49,899 nt of DNA, taken from contig CAILJH010000011.1 in assembly GCA_903834475.1 (NCBI GenBank), forward strand, positions 1 through 49,899. The letters are read 5' to 3'. This stretch comes from an uncultured Prolixibacteraceae bacterium. GTDB taxonomy: Bacteria; Bacteroidota; Bacteroidia; Bacteroidales; Prolixibacteraceae. The translations under genes were made by a program, and so were the position numbers. Positions 7,861 to 16,441 of this stretch are shown here, piece by piece (within the stretch, counting starts at the first letter, position 1; every line of letters begins with the position of its first letter). Below the pieces are notes generated by a model, which was not told where the DNA came from, did no database searches, and saw only the letters and a program-made list of their open reading frames with translations.

Positions 7861-9201
7861 TTACCTCACGAACGAGAACAGCCGGCTCCAGCGTATTTTG
7901 TTGTAAAATGGCTGGTCTTTGTCGAGCGAAAGCCAGATGAAAACGGCTTTTCCGACGACATGATCTTCCGGAACAAAGCCCCAGTAGCGCGAGTCAGCCG
8001 AATTGTGGCGGTTGTCACCCATCATCCAGAAGTAATCCATTTTAAAGGTGTAACTGTCAGCTACCGCACCGTTAATGTATATAACACCGTCTTTTACTTT
8101 CAGGTTGTTGGCTTCGTACAGATGAATGATGCGCTCGTACAAAGGTAGGTTATCGATGGTCAGTTTTACGGTCTGTCCTTTCTTCGGAATTTGCAGCGGT
8201 CCGAAATTGTCCACGTTCCATGGATATTTACTGCTGAAAGGAAAAATATTCTGATCCCAGTTGGCACCTGTTACCAGTGTGCGTTTTACTGAAGTCACAT
8301 TTTTCATGGCCTTCAGTTTCTCCTCATTTTCCTGTGTTAGAGGAAACAGGTACTGCGTGCTTGAATACACATGACGGTCTTCTTCAGCGATATGGAGTTG
8401 TTCCAATGTGCGTTTATTGATTCCTGCTCCGTCGGTGGTTACTATGTTGTCGTATTGCATTCCGGGGAAATGCTGTTGTTCTTTGCCATTTACAAACAAC
8501 TGTCCGTTTTTCAATTCAATCACATCGCCTGAAATACCAACACATCGCTTGATGTAATTTTCGCGTTTATCAACCGGCCGCGAAATGATTTCGCCGAAAG
8601 TTTCCTTTTCTGACCAAACCCTTGAACGTCCGTAGTTGCGAACCAGCGAATAATAGCTTTGGTTTTGAACATTCACGGCAACGGTGTCACCTTCAGGAAA
8701 GTTGAAAACTACCACATCGTTATTTTTAACCTTACCGAAACCTGCAATACGTTTGTAAGGATTTTTGATCCATTCTACGTATGATTTCTGCGTTTTCGAC
8801 ATGGGCATGGTATGATGAACAAACGGGAACGACAGCGGTGTATTGGGAAGTTTTGGGCCGTAGGATGTTTTGCTTACAAAAAGGTAATCGCCAATCAGCA
8901 TCGATTTTTCCATCGAGGAAGTTGGAATCGTATATGCTTCGATGAAAAACATCCGGATAAAAGTGGCAGCGATCACGGCAAAAATGATGGCGTCAACCCA
9001 CTCAACGACTTTGGTTTGTTTTCCATCCGGAGTATTCCGCTTTTTCCAGAACGCCCAATGTACTTTTTTCGTGACATACATGTCGAAAATTACGGCAAGG
9101 CCGATCAGCCAGAGGTAGCTTTCGATCCAGATTACCCATAACAGATAGATTAATCCGACCAGCGCAAACTTGAACCATTTATTGGAAAGTAATTCTTTCA
9201 T
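7861..9201 (-). CDS. lepB: Signal peptidase I
   Basis: A 446-residue membrane protease that removes signal peptides from exported proteins. Hydrophobic segments at ~11-40 and ~70-86 precede the catalytic region. IPTSSMEKSM (92-101) gives Ser96 as nucleophile, and YIKRCVGISGDVIEL (216-230) gives Lys218 as general base. The late MMGDNRHNSADSRYWGFVP block is the conserved box E. The length exceeds the E. coli enzyme because of a long insert (~235-370) between the catalytic boxes, which is usual in Bacteroidota. It starts 12 nt after dapB, with which it forms an operon that reads dapB then lepB. Confidence 0.95.
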   Translation of the reverse strand: MKELLSNKWFKFALVGLIYLLWVIWIESYLWLIGLAVIFDMYVTKKVHWAFWKKRNTPDGKQTKVVEWVDAIIFAVIAATFIRMFFIEAYTIPTSSMEKSMLIGDYLFVSKTSYGPKLPNTPLSFPFVHHTMPMSKTQKSYVEWIKNPYKRIAGFGKVKNNDVVVFNFPEGDTVAVNVQNQSYYSLVRNYGRSRVWSEKETFGEIISRPVDKRENYIKRCVGISGDVIELKNGQLFVNGKEQQHFPGMQYDNIVTTDGAGINKRTLEQLHIAEEDRHVYSSTQYLFPLTQENEEKLKAMKNVTSVKRTLVTGANWDQNIFPFSSKYPWNVDNFGPLQIPKKGQTVKLTIDNLPLYERIIHLYEANNLKVKDGVIYINGAVADSYTFKMDYFWMMGDNRHNSADSRYWGFVPEDHVVGKAVFIWLSLDKDQPFYNKIRWSRLFSFVR

Positions 9202-9213
9202 TTTATTGAGTTA

Positions 9214-9930
9214 TTATAGATTTAACAAATCATTCATGCTTAAAATTCCCTTTTTTCCGAAACTGTATTCTGCTGCCAAAACCGCTCCAAAGGCAAGTCC
9301 CTTCCGGTTTTTTGCCAGATGAGTAATTTCGATTGAATCAACCTCCGAGTCGTATTTGATGATGTGTGTTCCGGGTACCAAACCTTCGCGTTCTGAAATG
9401 ATTCCGATTTCGTCGGTCCGGTCAGTTGGTTGATTGACCCAGATCTTTTTTGCCGGAATATTTTCAATAATTCCTTCAGCCAGAGTAATCGCCGTTCCAC
9501 TTGGCGCATCAAGTTTTTGGGTATGATGTATTTCTTTCATTTCGACCGAATACTCATCGTGGCTGGCCATCAGTTGGGCCAGTTTCTTATTCAGGGCAAA
9601 GAAAATATTCACGCCCAGACTGTAATTGGAGGTATAGAAAAATGTTCCGTTCAGGATTTTGCAGAGCTGATGAACTTTAGGAAGATTTTCGAGCCAGCCG
9701 GTTGTTCCGCTCACAACGGGAATGCCTGCTTCGAAACATAGTTTATAATTGGCAACAGCTGAATCTGGTGTAGTGAATTCGATCGCAGCATCTGCTTTTT
9801 GTAAATTGGCAGTTGTAAGTTCTTCAGGATTGGTGATGTCGATTTTCAGGACTATTTCGTGCCCGCGGTCGAGAGCGATTTTCTCAATCTCTTTTCCCAT
9901 CTTTCCGTAACCGATTAATGCAATCTTCAT
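9214..9930 (-). CDS. dapB: 4-hydroxy-tetrahydrodipicolinate reductase
   Basis: A 238-residue enzyme of the diaminopimelate/lysine pathway that reduces hydroxy-tetrahydrodipicolinate with NAD(P)H. The N-terminus has the Rossmann motif GYGKMGKEIE (~7-16). The conserved substrate/catalytic motif follows as EIHHTQKLDAPSGTA in the middle, with the catalytic His and Lys. The family in Bacteroidota is about this length, shorter than the ~270-residue proteobacterial form. It is the first gene of the dapB-lepB pair. A 259-bp divergent intergenic region separates it from the B6-vitamer kinase gene. Confidence 0.95.
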   Translation of the reverse strand: MKIALIGYGKMGKEIEKIALDRGHEIVLKIDITNPEELTTANLQKADAAIEFTTPDSAVANYKLCFEAGIPVVSGTTGWLENLPKVHQLCKILNGTFFYTSNYSLGVNIFFALNKKLAQLMASHDEYSVEMKEIHHTQKLDAPSGTAITLAEGIIENIPAKKIWVNQPTDRTDEIGIISEREGLVPGTHIIKYDSEVDSIEITHLAKNRKGLAFGAVLAAEYSFGKKGILSMNDLLNL

Positions 9931-10159
9931 TCGTAAACAATTAAGGTGATAATTTCAAGATATGTATGCCAGATTTGTGTTTCATTACTGAATCACATTG
10001 CTTTCAAAAGTTAATTGTTCTTAATTTTTGGACAGCAAAGATATAAAATCAAGATTAATATAATGAAACCCCTCAAAGTAATCTGTTTTATAGTCCAACT
10101 GAGCTTGCAGAATACTTGCTTTACTTTGTCAGTTCATTGGCCGGAGTATTTTTTCTCCG

Positions 10160-10167
10160 TAACTTCG
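10160..10167 (+). promoter_or_regulatory. Possible -7 promoter element for the B6 kinase gene
   Basis: TAACTTCG differs by one base from the Bacteroidota -7 consensus TAnnTTTG and lies 22 nt before the ATG at 10190. A TTGG sequence sits 19 nt upstream, close to the expected -33 spacing. It is a weak call. Confidence 0.35.
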
Positions 10168-10189
10168 TTCCCGTAAAAATTCAGCGGTT

Positions 10190-11065
10190 ATGTATAAAAA
10201 TATAGTGCCACGTGTTGCTGCCATTCACGATTTAAGCGGTTTCGGACGGTCATCTTTAACGGTCATCATGCCGATTTTATCGACCATGGGAATACAGGTT
10301 TGTCCGCTCCCAACGGCAGTTCTGTCAACCCACAGTGCTTTTCCTGATTTTCATTTCCACGATTTAACCAACGAAATGTCTCCGATCATAGCGCATTGGA
10401 AAAGGCTTGACTTAAGATTCGACGCCATTTATTCAGGATATATGGGTTCGGCAAAACAAATTGACATTCTGCGTGATTTTATCCGCGACTTTCATCACGA
10501 AGAGCAGTTGATTGTGGTTGATCCGGTTTTAGGCGATAACGGAAAATTGTATCGTTCGTTCTCTTCGGAAATGATTGACAAAATGAAGGAGTTGGTTTGC
10601 GTTGCCAACGTGATCACGCCCAATCTGACCGAAGCGGCTTTCCTGCTTGACGAACCGTATTCCGAAAATCTGACGGAGGCGGAGTTAAAAGAATGGGTAA
10701 AACGATTGTCTGCTTTTGGTCCGCAAACAGTAATAATTACCAGTGCCCCGGTAACCGGCAATCGGGGCAAAACTTCGGTAGTTGCATTTAACAGCACAGA
10801 TAAACGTTACTGGAAAGTGGTTTGCGATTACATGCCGGCGAGTTATCCGGGAACAGGCGATGCTTTTGCCAGTGTCATCACCGGATCGTTACTTCAGGGC
10901 GATAGTTTGCCGATTGCAATCGACCGCGCCGTTCAGTTTATTTCGATTGCAGTGCGGGCTACTTTCGGTTACAATTATCAGCCATCAGAAGGGATTCTGC
11001 TTGAAAAGGTTTTGTCGTCGCTCAATGCGCCGGTTCAGATGAGCAGCTACCAGTTGTTGGATTGA
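10190..11065 (+). CDS. Pyridoxal/pyridoxamine kinase of the PdxY/PdxK type
   Basis: A 291-residue ribokinase-fold enzyme that phosphorylates B6 vitamers in the salvage route to pyridoxal phosphate. The N-terminus AAIHDLSGFGRSSLTVIMPILSTMG and the TAVLSTHSAFPDFHF segment are characteristic of pyridoxamine kinases. VVDPVLGDNGKLY and ITPNLTEAAFLL follow. The anion-hole/catalytic motif is YPGTGDAFASVITG, with its Asp as the base. It has no partner genes: dapB is divergent and a hairpin repeat pair lies just downstream. PdxY and PdxK cannot be separated by eye. Confidence 0.85.
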   Translation: MYKNIVPRVAAIHDLSGFGRSSLTVIMPILSTMGIQVCPLPTAVLSTHSAFPDFHFHDLTNEMSPIIAHWKRLDLRFDAIYSGYMGSAKQIDILRDFIRDFHHEEQLIVVDPVLGDNGKLYRSFSSEMIDKMKELVCVANVITPNLTEAAFLLDEPYSENLTEAELKEWVKRLSAFGPQTVIITSAPVTGNRGKTSVVAFNSTDKRYWKVVCDYMPASYPGTGDAFASVITGSLLQGDSLPIAIDRAVQFISIAVRATFGYNYQPSEGILLEKVLSSLNAPVQMSSYQLLD

Positions 11066-11094
11066 ACCAGCAATTTATTGGAATAAAATAGAAA

Positions 11095-11174
11095 GGTGCT
11101 GAAACAAGTTCAGCATGACGAATTGAGAATGATTTTTTGGTGGGAGTAAGTCACACTGAACTTGTTTCAGTGCC
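11095..11174. repeat. REPIN-like pair of palindromes, copy 1 (core CTGAAACAAGTTCAG)
   Basis: Two small hairpins face each other. One is at 11095-11119 (TGCTGAA/TTCAGCA, 5-nt loop ACAAG) and the other at 11150-11174 (CACTGAA/TTCAGTG, loop CTTGT). The second is roughly the reverse complement of the first, and the terminal ATGAC/GTCA flanks match. The same arrangement recurs at 22921-22984. Confidence 0.7.
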
Positions 11175-11203
11175 ATTAAATTTTAATAGAGAGTTTGAGA
11201 ACA

Positions 11204-12040
11204 ATGAATAATACTATTTTAAAACTTGTGGCCACCGATTTGGATGGAACGTTCCTGAAAAACGACAAATCAATTTCGAAGGAAAATCTGGATGCATTAC
11301 ATTTACTGGGAGAAAAGGGCATTTTGCGGGTGATTGCTACCGGACGGAATCTAAGAAAAACGCTCGAGGTCATTGACGAATCGATCCCGTTCGATTACAT
11401 TGTTTTTTCTTCCGGAGCCGGAGTTTACGAAAGGAAAAACAATAACCTGATCTTTCATCAGAATCTCAATCAGCATCTTGTGCAGCAGATTACCGATTTT
11501 CTGATTGCGCTGGATTTGAATTTTCATTTATTCAAACCTGTGCCCGAAAATCACAGTTGCTGGTATCATCGGGGAAGTTTGACCTGCCCCGAATTCGAGA
11601 GTTATTTCGACTTTCATAAGTATCACTCGGAGCCGCTTTCATTGGATAAAAAACTTGATTCCGAAGCTTGTCAGTTCTTGGTTGTTTTTCCGAATAATCT
11701 GGAGCGGTTCCTGAATTTAAAACAAGAAATCGAACAGTTGTTTCCGGGTGTAAAAGTAGTCAGAACCAGTTCTCCGCTCGAAACAGGTTACATTTGGATG
11801 GAAATTTTTCACGAGTCGGTATCGAAAGGCAACGGGGTGAAATTTGTTTGCGATTCATTGCAAATTGAGCATGAATACACCATGGGTATTGGCAATGATT
11901 TTAACGATCTGGATTTGTTGGAGTTCACCAACTATTCATACATTGTCGAAAATGGTCCGCCGGAAATGAAAGAAATGTTCCTCTTGGCCGCATCGAACGA
12001 GGAAAATGCATTTGCTTTGGCGGTTCAAAAATACCTGTAG
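11204..12040 (+). CDS. Cof-type HAD-IIB sugar-phosphate/flavin phosphatase
   Basis: A 278-residue member of the HAD superfamily with the IIB (Cof) cap. Motif I is ATDLDGTFLKND (~9-20) with the nucleophile Asp and acid/base Asp. Motif II is VIATGRNLRKT. The motif III Lys region is SKGNGVKFVCDSL, and motif IV is MGIGNDFNDLDLLE. Such enzymes dephosphorylate sugar phosphates, FMN or B6 phosphates, often with broad specificity. The ATG at 11204 is preferred over an in-frame TTG 9 nt earlier. The REPIN-like pair sits directly in its leader. Confidence 0.88.
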   Translation: MNNTILKLVATDLDGTFLKNDKSISKENLDALHLLGEKGILRVIATGRNLRKTLEVIDESIPFDYIVFSSGAGVYERKNNNLIFHQNLNQHLVQQITDFLIALDLNFHLFKPVPENHSCWYHRGSLTCPEFESYFDFHKYHSEPLSLDKKLDSEACQFLVVFPNNLERFLNLKQEIEQLFPGVKVVRTSSPLETGYIWMEIFHESVSKGNGVKFVCDSLQIEHEYTMGIGNDFNDLDLLEFTNYSYIVENGPPEMKEMFLLAASNEENAFALAVQKYL

Positions 12041-12167
12041 AGATAATTCAACCATTTGACCTTCAGTAGGCTTATCGTTTCTAATTTCTGAAATAATTCT
12101 GCCGAATCAAAACTGTATCATCACAAAAAAATCAGGGTGAGTCATTCAATTTCCAATTTCCAATTTT

Positions 12168-12917
12168 CTATTTCCGGAAGATTTCTTCTGCAGCCAATAA
12201 CTGCTCCGGTTTTCCAAGATCCATCCATAAATCAGAATGGTCGATATAGGCTTTAATGGAGTGAACTTTTGCCAGTCGCAGATACATATCCATGATCGGA
12301 AACTTTCCTTCTTCGGTAATCAGGTCAAACAATTCGGGCTGAATGAGGTGAATTCCACTGAAAGCAAATGGCTGCGATTCTGCAAAGGATTCATCACGAC
12401 TGATTCGGGTCACACCGTTGCTGAAATTTTTCCAGCCTGTCATTTGGTGGGCTGAATCGAACATCAGGTAGCGGCTCGTTTCGCGTGCACGAACTACCAA
12501 TGTTGCCAAAGATTTTTGTTCCTGATGATATTTCAGGAGTAAATTCAAATCCAGATTGCTTATCACATCTACATTGTAGATCAGGATTGGTTCATCGCCA
12601 TTCAGAAAGACAGCTGCTTTTTTCAATCCGCCACCAGTATCCAAAAGCTGGTCACGCTCGTCAGAAATATGAATGTTTAGCCCAAAAGAGTTGTTTTCTT
12701 CCAGATAGGAAATGACCTGTTCTGCAAAATGGAACACGTTAATGGTGATGTCAGTTATTCCGAATTGCTTCAGATGTTCGATTGCATGCCGAAGCAATGG
12801 TTTTCCGGCCAGATCGATCAATGCCTTGGGTTTCGATAGCGTTTTTTCTTTCAGTCGTGTTCCCAGTCCGGCAGCGAATAGAAGTGCTTTCACAAGTTCA
12901 GGTTTGAATTTCTTCAA
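12168..12917 (-). CDS. MurU-like nucleotidyltransferase (sugar-1-phosphate)
   Basis: A 249-residue GT-A fold nucleotidyltransferase. The N-terminal signature is LLFAAGLGTRLKEKTLSKPKALIDLAGKPLL (~13-43). ISDERDQLLDTGGGLKKAA follows, and the metal-binding Asp is in YNVDVISNLDL. This matches the branch that contains MurU (N-acetylmuramate-1-phosphate uridylyltransferase) and NTP-transfer enzymes that act on hexose-1-phosphates. In other Bacteroidota it is often beside an AmgK-like kinase, but no kinase is adjacent here. It is a single gene between two unrelated plus-strand genes. Confidence 0.8.
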   Translation of the reverse strand: MKKFKPELVKALLFAAGLGTRLKEKTLSKPKALIDLAGKPLLRHAIEHLKQFGITDITINVFHFAEQVISYLEENNSFGLNIHISDERDQLLDTGGGLKKAAVFLNGDEPILIYNVDVISNLDLNLLLKYHQEQKSLATLVVRARETSRYLMFDSAHQMTGWKNFSNGVTRISRDESFAESQPFAFSGIHLIQPELFDLITEEGKFPIMDMYLRLAKVHSIKAYIDHSDLWMDLGKPEQLLAAEEIFRK

Positions 12918-13008
12918 AAGTAGATATATTTTGAATTCATTTAAACTATTTATTCCGGCATTAGTCCATTAACACGAAACAAATTCAGTCACTTTAAAAA
13001 GAAAAATC

Positions 13009-13470
13009 ATGAAGAAGTTCGGAATTATATTAATCGTTTTTTTGTTTACGACAGGAATTACTTTTGCGCAGGAACGTGGTGGCGGTGAACGCCCCTCTAA
13101 AGGTGCACCGGCACCAGGTGGTGGTCGTCAGCAAATGAATCCTGAAGAAATGCTGAAAAGGCAAACTCAGCGATTGGTTGAGGATCTTAAATTAAACAAG
13201 GATCAGGAAGCAAAGGTCAGTGCGATCAATAAAAAGTATGCAGATAAAAATCCCGGAGGTTGGCAGAAAATGCGCGATGCGAGTGACGAAGAACGTACAA
13301 AGTTTCGCGAAGAAATGAAAAAGGTTAATGAAGAAAAAAATAAGGAAATCAAGGCTTTGCTGACTGCTGATCAGATTAAACTTTTTGATGAAATGCAGAA
13401 AAAACGCGAAGAAGCAAGAAAAAATAATCCGGGTGGAAATTGGGGACCTCCCGCCGGACAGGGTAAATAA
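13009..13470 (+). CDS. Small secreted Spy/DUF4890-like protein
   Basis: A 153-residue exported protein with a signal peptide ending near FAQ (residue ~21), then a Gly/Pro/Arg/Gln-rich linker. A charged helical region (~45-140) has two related segments, LKLNKDQEAKVSAINKKYADK and LLTADQIKLFDEMQKKREE. The LxxxQ pattern and helix-only makeup resemble the Spy/CpxP periplasmic chaperone-like families and DUF4890. Function is not established. A forward intrinsic terminator lies just after the gene. Confidence 0.75.
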   Translation: MKKFGIILIVFLFTTGITFAQERGGGERPSKGAPAPGGGRQQMNPEEMLKRQTQRLVEDLKLNKDQEAKVSAINKKYADKNPGGWQKMRDASDEERTKFREEMKKVNEEKNKEIKALLTADQIKLFDEMQKKREEARKNNPGGNWGPPAGQGK

Positions 13471-13491
13471 GGGGAAAAGTTGAGAATTGGG

Positions 13492-13515
13492 AAAGGGGCT
13501 TTTTGCCCCTTTTTT
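13492..13515 (+). terminator. Intrinsic terminator after the Spy-like gene
   Basis: An 8-bp stem AAAGGGGC/GCCCCTTT (13492-13499 with 13505-13512) with a 5-nt T loop, followed by T bases. It reaches the stop codon of the convergent ribH gene. Confidence 0.85.
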
Positions 13516-14002
13516 ATTTTGTCAAATCGTTTTTTAAAGCCAGCATTTTGATGGCCGTTACTGCGGCTTCATCGCCTTTATTTCCCAGTTTACCTCCGGC
13601 ACGGTCGAGTGCCTGCTGTTGGTTGTCGGTTGTGAGTAATCCGAAGATAAATGGTTTGTTGTATTTTATATTCAGACTGGTAATTCCCTGGGTAACCCCT
13701 TGGCAAATAAAGTCGAAATGCCGGGTTTCCCCCTGAATGACACATCCGAGAATGATGATTGCATCAACCTGGCCGTATTCGGCCATATATTGTGCTCCAA
13801 GGGTTAGTTCAAAGCTTCCGGGAACATGTTTAAGGATAATGTTTTCTTCCTTTGCCCCATGATTTTTTAAGGTCTCAACGGCTCCCTTTGCCAGAGCACC
13901 GGTTACCTCGTAATTCCAATCAGCAACTACAATTCCGAATTTCATTTCGGCGGCTGAGGGAACTGAATTCAAATCGTAATCTGATAGATTTTTTGTTGCC
14001 AT
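13514..14002 (-). CDS. ribH: 6,7-dimethyl-8-ribityllumazine synthase
   Basis: A 162-residue enzyme for the penultimate step of riboflavin synthesis, condensing the ribitylamino-uracil with a butanone phosphate. [16 protein letters not shown] (22-37), [16 protein letters not shown] (substrate pocket) and [13 protein letters not shown] with catalytic His95 are all present, as is the [22 protein letters not shown]-terminal region. The length is typical of the subunit that builds the 60-mer capsid. It follows the TPR gene on the same strand, but a hairpin with T run lies between them. Confidence 0.95.
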   Translation of the reverse strand: MATKNLSDYDLNSVPSAAEMKFGIVVADWNYEVTGALAKGAVETLKNHGAKEENIILKHVPGSFELTLGAQYMAEYGQVDAIIILGCVIQGETRHFDFICQGVTQGITSLNIKYNKPFIFGLLTTDNQQQALDRAGGKLGNKGDEAAVTAIKMLALKNDLTK

Positions 14003-14030
14003 GGATCAATTTTTATTTCGTGTCAAAAAT

Positions 14031-14060
14031 AAAAAATCCCCTGTTTCGAGGGGACTTTTT
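14031..14060 (-). terminator. Hairpin terminator or attenuator between the TPR gene and ribH
   Basis: A 6-bp stem TCCCCT/AGGGGA (14037-14042 with 14049-14054) has an A run on one side and a T run on the other. Read on the minus strand, it ends in a long T-rich tail, 41 nt after the TPR stop and 29 nt before the ribH start. The stem is short, so read-through is plausible. Confidence 0.65.
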
Positions 14061-14100
14061 ATTGTCTTATTTCTTCTCACTTATAATTGCGAACTTAGAT

Positions 14101-14787
14101 TCAGCTCTTTGATTTTGCGCGGGCAATGTATTTGTCAATGCTTCTGCCTTCGTTACTATCCGGAAATTTTTGCTTGATGGTTTCGTAAAGTTTTAAGGCT
14201 TCATCTTTATTGTTTGAACTTTCGAGCAATTCACCTGCTTTTAGCATGTAAATCGGAGTAGTCAGTTCATTGTTATTCATTTTGTAAGCTTCAGTGTACA
14301 AATCGATTGCTTTTTCAGTTTTACCCAGTTCGAGTTGTGCATCACCCTGAGCTCCAATGGCAACCGGGCCTAAAAGCAAATCTTTGGTGCTGAATTTCTT
14401 CAAATATGTAATGGCATTTTCAAACTGACCCATATGCAAATAGGATACTCCGGCATAGTATTTGGCCAGATTTCCGGCATCTGTCGATCCGAAGTCGTCA
14501 ATAATATCCAGAAAACCAGGATTGGTACCATCTCCGTTAAGGGCCAGATTAAATGAATCTTTTTCAAAATAGTTTTGAGCATTAAACATCTGATCCTGTG
14601 CATTTTTCGACCTTGGTTCAAGATAGAATTTGTTTAAGCTAAGATAGCCAAGTGATACAACTACAATTGCACCAATTATAATACCAATCAGTTTTTGGTT
14701 GTTTTCGAGAAATTGCTCCGTTTTGGTCAAAGCGCTTTCTACTTCGATCAGGTTATCAACCTGTGTTTTTTTGTTGTCCTTTGTCAT
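14101..14787 (-). CDS. Single-pass membrane protein with periplasmic TPR repeats
   Basis: A 228-residue protein with a charged cytoplasmic N-terminus (1-33), one membrane helix (~34-51, IGIIIGAIVVVSLGYLSL) and a TPR solenoid (~70-225) rich in A-x-x-Y-L pairs such as GNLAKYYAGVSYLHMGQFENAI. The layout is like YfgM, a SecYEG-associated chaperone-network protein, but similarity at residue level cannot be shown here. In Bacteroidota this gene is usually divergent from recF and close to ribH, exactly as in this window. Confidence 0.8.
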   Translation of the reverse strand: MTKDNKKTQVDNLIEVESALTKTEQFLENNQKLIGIIIGAIVVVSLGYLSLNKFYLEPRSKNAQDQMFNAQNYFEKDSFNLALNGDGTNPGFLDIIDDFGSTDAGNLAKYYAGVSYLHMGQFENAITYLKKFSTKDLLLGPVAIGAQGDAQLELGKTEKAIDLYTEAYKMNNNELTTPIYMLKAGELLESSNNKDEALKLYETIKQKFPDSNEGRSIDKYIARAKSKS

Positions 14788-14940
14788 CGTTTAGAATATA
14801 GTTCGAAAATCGAGACGCAAAAATATATTATTTTCAAAAATAAACGGCACGTTCCGGCATAAAAATGAATATTAATCAACACTTTGATGTTATTCTGCTG
14901 AACGGCGATCATTTTATAACATTTCGCAGGCAGAAATTTG

Positions 14941-14948
14941 TAGTTTTG
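14941..14948 (+). promoter_or_regulatory. -7 promoter box for recF
   Basis: TAGTTTTG matches the Bacteroidota TAnnTTTG consensus exactly, 21 nt before the recF ATG. A TTTC at 14922-14925 is a candidate -33 element, though its 15-nt spacing is a little short. Confidence 0.5.
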
Positions 14949-14969
14949 TTCTGATTAACCGTCTCAGAT

Positions 14970-16070
14970 ATGTACATACAGGAATTATCGCTGGTGAATT
15001 TTAAAAATTTTGAGCATGCTGAATTTAAGTTTTCTACGAGCCTGAATTGCTTTATTGGCAATAATGGCGCCGGAAAAACAAATCTCATGGATGCCATCTA
15101 TTACCTGTCGTTTTGCAAGAGTTTTCTCAATTCGGTTGATGCTCAGAATATCCGGTTCGATCAGGAATTTTTCATGATTCAGGGTAAATATTCAAGGCTT
15201 GATTCCGATGAAACCATTTATTGCGGTTTAAAGCGAAACCAAAAAAAAATATTCCGGCGGAATCAAAAGGAATACAAGAAGTTGGCGGAACACATCGGAT
15301 TAATTCCACTGATTATCGTGACACCTTCGGATACGAACCTGATTTCGGGTGGAAGTGAAGACCGGAGAAGGTTTATTGACAGTGTGATTTCGCAGTATGA
15401 TGCCATTTACCTTGATAATCTTATTCGCTACAACCGTGCTTTACTTCAGCGGAATAACCTTTTGAAACAGTTTACAGGACGAAACAATTTTCAGTTGGAA
15501 ACGATCGAAGTTTGGGATGATCAGTTGGTTAAATATGGAAGGCAGATTCATGCCAGCCGTGTGAGTTTTGTTGAAAAACTTCAACCGGTTTTTCAGAAAT
15601 ATTACGAACTGATTTCAGGCGGAAAAGAAACTGTGGGCTTAAAATTGCATTCAGAACTTACTGAAAATGATTTTGAACAATTGCTGAAACTCTCGGTCGG
15701 CAAGGACCGGATGTTGCAATACACCACAACCGGAATTCATAAGGATGACTTTGAATTTGAACTGGCAGATTACCCGATTAAGAAATTTGGATCACAGGGA
15801 CAGAAGAAGACTTATCTTGTGGCTCTCAAACTCGCTCAGTTCGATTTTATGAAGGAAATATCAGGATTGATGCCGGTTTTGCTTCTCGATGATATTTTTG
15901 ACAAACTCGATAAGGGTCGTGTAGAGCAAATCGTAAAATTAGTTGCTGACGAGCATTTCGGACAAATTTTCATTACCGATACCAATCGCGAGCATCTCGA
16001 TCAGATGATTGCCAGCCTGGAAACGGAATCATGTATTTTCACCATCAGTGATGGCGCTGTTGTCAATTAA
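14970..16070 (+). CDS. recF: DNA replication and repair protein RecF
   Basis: A 366-residue SMC-like ATPase that loads RecA at gaps in the RecFOR pathway. The N-terminus MYIQELSLVNFKNFEHAEF is typical. Walker A is GNNGAGKTNLMD (~30-41), the ABC signature is GSQGQKKTYLVALKLAQ (~272-288), and Walker B is PVLLLDDIFDKLD (~303-315). All ATPase motifs are intact. It is followed 33 nt later by a DUF721/DciA-like gene, the standard Bacteroidota arrangement. Confidence 0.97.
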   Translation: MYIQELSLVNFKNFEHAEFKFSTSLNCFIGNNGAGKTNLMDAIYYLSFCKSFLNSVDAQNIRFDQEFFMIQGKYSRLDSDETIYCGLKRNQKKIFRRNQKEYKKLAEHIGLIPLIIVTPSDTNLISGGSEDRRRFIDSVISQYDAIYLDNLIRYNRALLQRNNLLKQFTGRNNFQLETIEVWDDQLVKYGRQIHASRVSFVEKLQPVFQKYYELISGGKETVGLKLHSELTENDFEQLLKLSVGKDRMLQYTTTGIHKDDFEFELADYPIKKFGSQGQKKTYLVALKLAQFDFMKEISGLMPVLLLDDIFDKLDKGRVEQIVKLVADEHFGQIFITDTNREHLDQMIASLETESCIFTISDGAVVN

Positions 16071-16103
16071 GGAAAGCGGACAGAGGAAAAAGGAAAGGGA
16101 AAA

Positions 16104-16394
16104 ATGAGAAAAAGTAATACACAAAGTATCAGTGCTGTTCTAAAAAGTTTTGTTCAGGAAAACAAGCTGGATCGCAAACTCAATGAAATGGATCTGATCA
16201 AATCATGGGAGTCGGTAATGGGCAAAACGGTGGCAAGGTATACCGGCAATTTGTACATTCAGAACAGTACCTTATTTGTTGAAACCACTTCGCCCATTGT
16301 CCGCAACGAATTGCTCATGATGAAAGAAGAAATCAGGGTGCGCCTGAACGAAGTGGCTGGTGAAGAGGTGATCAGGACGATTGTTTTCAGGTAG
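16104..16394 (+). CDS. DUF721/DciA-like protein
   Basis: A 96-residue small basic protein with the DUF721 pattern: an N-terminal helix SISAVLKSFVQENKL, then LIKSWESVMGKTVARYTGNLYIQNSTLFVETTSPIVRNELLMMKEEI, ending in VIRTIVFR. In other bacteria, DciA (a DUF721 member) interacts with the replicative helicase and is the ancestral helicase loader. Co-location with recF supports a replication role, but this short form lacks any extra C-terminal domain. It is probably co-transcribed with recF. Confidence 0.82.
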   Translation: MRKSNTQSISAVLKSFVQENKLDRKLNEMDLIKSWESVMGKTVARYTGNLYIQNSTLFVETTSPIVRNELLMMKEEIRVRLNEVAGEEVIRTIVFR

Positions 16395-16404
16395 AACCTT
16401 CAGG

Positions 16405-16432
16405 GTAGAGACGCACGGCCGTGCGTCTCTAC
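16405..16432. repeat. 28-bp perfect palindrome (half-site GTAGAGACGCACGG)
   Basis: The sequence is self-complementary over all 28 bases. It lies in the short convergent gap between the DUF721 gene (stop at 16394) and ndk (stop at 16442). It can form a hairpin in transcripts from both sides, although no T run follows. Similar GTAGAGACGC palindromes are common dispersed repeats in Bacteroidota and cyanobacteria (recollection). Confidence 0.8.
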
Positions 16433-16441
16433 AATATTCTG

